Shown in pieces: positions 12,028 to 12,881 of a DNA stretch of 12,881 nt (positions within the stretch are counted from its first letter, which is position 1; each line of letters starts with the position of its first letter). The notes below the pieces were generated by a model that was not told where the DNA came from, searched no databases, and saw only the letters and a program-made list of their open reading frames with translations. This DNA comes from DATAVB01 sp040414495 (GTDB lineage: Bacteria > Actinomycetota > Actinomycetes > Mycobacteriales > QHCD01), in the NCBI GenBank assembly GCA_040414495.1, contig JBEDUI010000096.1, positions 1 to 12,881 on the forward strand. Reading direction: 5' to 3'. The position numbers were made by a program, and so were the translations under genes.

Positions 12028-12881
12028 AGATACGGGGGATCTATACGGCCGGGCTGAGCGGTCAGACGCCGCCTGGTGGTTGGACCGTGGAGCTACAGCC
12101 GAGTGACGTTGTGCACACTCTGGTGGTCGTGGTCACAGACGAGGACGTCGTGGGTGTGGGCAGCGTTTTTACCAGTGAGGCGCTGGTGCGGGCGGCGCTG
12201 TCGGTGTTGGAACCGTTGTATGTCGGGGAGAATCCGTTGGAGCCGGATCGGGTGACTGAGAAGCTGCATCAGAACACTTTTTGGTTGGGGCGGGGCGGTT
12301 CGTTGACTCATACGATCAGTGGGATCAACGTTGCGCTGTGGGATATCCAGGGCCGGGTGTTGGGTCAGCCGGTTGGTCGGCTGCTGGGCGGTCGGTACCG
12401 TAGCCGGGTATTGCCGTACGCTTCGCTGTTGATCGAGCAGGATCATGGTCTGTTGAAGGACAATCTGCAAGGCCTGCTGCAGCAGGGATTTCGCGCGTTC
12501 AAGATCGGTTGGGGGTCGTTCGGCCGGCACGGTTACGCCTTCGATGAGGCGGTCGTCCGGACCGCGCGCGAGGCGGTGGGGGAGCGGATTCCGTTGGCGG
12601 TCGACGCCGGTGGCAGCGATGCGTTTTGGCCCGGTGATTTCAAATGGGCGCTACGGACGGCGGAGATGTTGGCCCGCTATGACGTGCTGTGGTTCGAGGA
12701 GCCGTTGCGCCCCGACGCGTTGAGCGATTTTGCGGCGTTGCGGCGGACCGCGCCGATTCCCATTTCCGGTGGCGAAACGTTGACCCGGCGTCAGTCGTTC
12801 GTGCCGTTCCTGGCTCAGGGTGCGTTGGACATCGTGCAGCCTGACACCACCAAAGTCGGCGGCCTCAGTGAATCGCGGCGT
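12024..12881 (+). CDS. Enolase-superfamily enzyme (mandelate racemase/muconate lactonizing type), 3' end missing
   Basis: These enzymes take a proton next to a carboxylate, giving dehydration, racemisation or cycloisomerisation, often of acid sugars. The visible 286 residues include the N-terminal capping domain (HTISGINVALWDIQGRVLGQPVGRLLGG near 96-123, given by its key residues D107 and G110) and most of the barrel. Metal ligands are D194 (AVDAGG), E225 (WFEEPL) and E251 (SGGETL). D274 (VQPDTTKVGG) matches the Asp of the MR Asp-His dyad; the His should lie just past the window. K160 is in the place of the first Lys of the MR KxK motif, but the second Lys is Gly162 (FKIGWG). The start is GTG at 12024 with GAAGG upstream. 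The 224-base gap means it may have its own promoter, although it is co-directional with the operon. Confidence 0.88.
   Translation, partial: MKIRGIYTAGLSGQTPPGGWTVELQPSDVVHTLVVVVTDEDVVGVGSVFTSEALVRAALSVLEPLYVGENPLEPDRVTEKLHQNTFWLGRGGSLTHTISGINVALWDIQGRVLGQPVGRLLGGRYRSRVLPYASLLIEQDHGLLKDNLQGLLQQGFRAFKIGWGSFGRHGYAFDEAVVRTAREAVGERIPLAVDAGGSDAFWPGDFKWALRTAEMLARYDVLWFEEPLRPDALSDFAALRRTAPIPISGGETLTRRQSFVPFLAQGALDIVQPDTTKVGGLSESRR

Noticed and set aside
1..12881. CRISPR array, tRNA, rRNA or prophage attachment site
   Set aside because: No regularly spaced repeats, no cloverleaf-like sequence and no integrase of the phage type were seen on either strand.

Overview
The window is high-GC bacterial DNA with GTG and TTG starts, tightly packed operons, purine-rich Shine-Dalgarno sites, a lipobox-bearing solute-binding protein and a CUT1 importer without its own ATPase. 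Together these suggest a high-GC Gram-positive bacterium (Actinomycetota). There is no rRNA or marker gene to place it more precisely.

Region 1 (1-1129, minus strand) is an IS3-family insertion sequence, cut by the left window edge. It has orfA (helix-turn-helix plus leucine zipper) and orfB (DDE integrase core with perfect DD(35)E spacing), joined by an ATGA overlap at an A-AAA slip site. A likely right-hand terminal inverted repeat ends near 1129. Region 2 (1130-1414) is non-coding and holds two tandem hairpins.

Region 3 (1415-3870, minus strand) is a cydAB operon for a bd-type quinol oxidase with a short Q-loop. Heme and quinol residues are largely conserved, but the position of E. coli CydA Arg391 holds Asp. 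No cydDC genes are visible. Region 4 (3871-4379) is a divergent intergenic region. It carries a perfect 18-bp palindrome upstream of cydA and a good sigma70-like promoter (TTGACT-17-TATCAT) facing right.

Region 5 (4380-11799, plus strand) is an apparent operon: DegT/StrS-type PLP aminotransferase, D-aminoacylase-type amidohydrolase, sugar-type binding lipoprotein, two CUT1 permeases, and a cytosolic protein with the neutral-ceramidase N-terminal fold. After a 224-bp gap with a small doubtful ORF and an inverted repeat comes Region 6 (12024 to the right edge), a mandelate racemase/muconate lactonizing-type enolase-superfamily enzyme that runs off the window.

Taken together, regions 5-6 look like an uptake-and-breakdown cassette. 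The importer would bring in an N-acylated amino compound, perhaps an amino sugar, aminocyclitol or sugar-amino acid conjugate. One or two hydrolases would cleave an amide or related bond, the aminotransferase would remove or add the amino group, and the enolase-type enzyme would dehydrate or epimerise an acid product. The substrate is not known. The combination, and a ceramidase-fold enzyme lacking the ceramidase serine, make this the part most likely to be undescribed.
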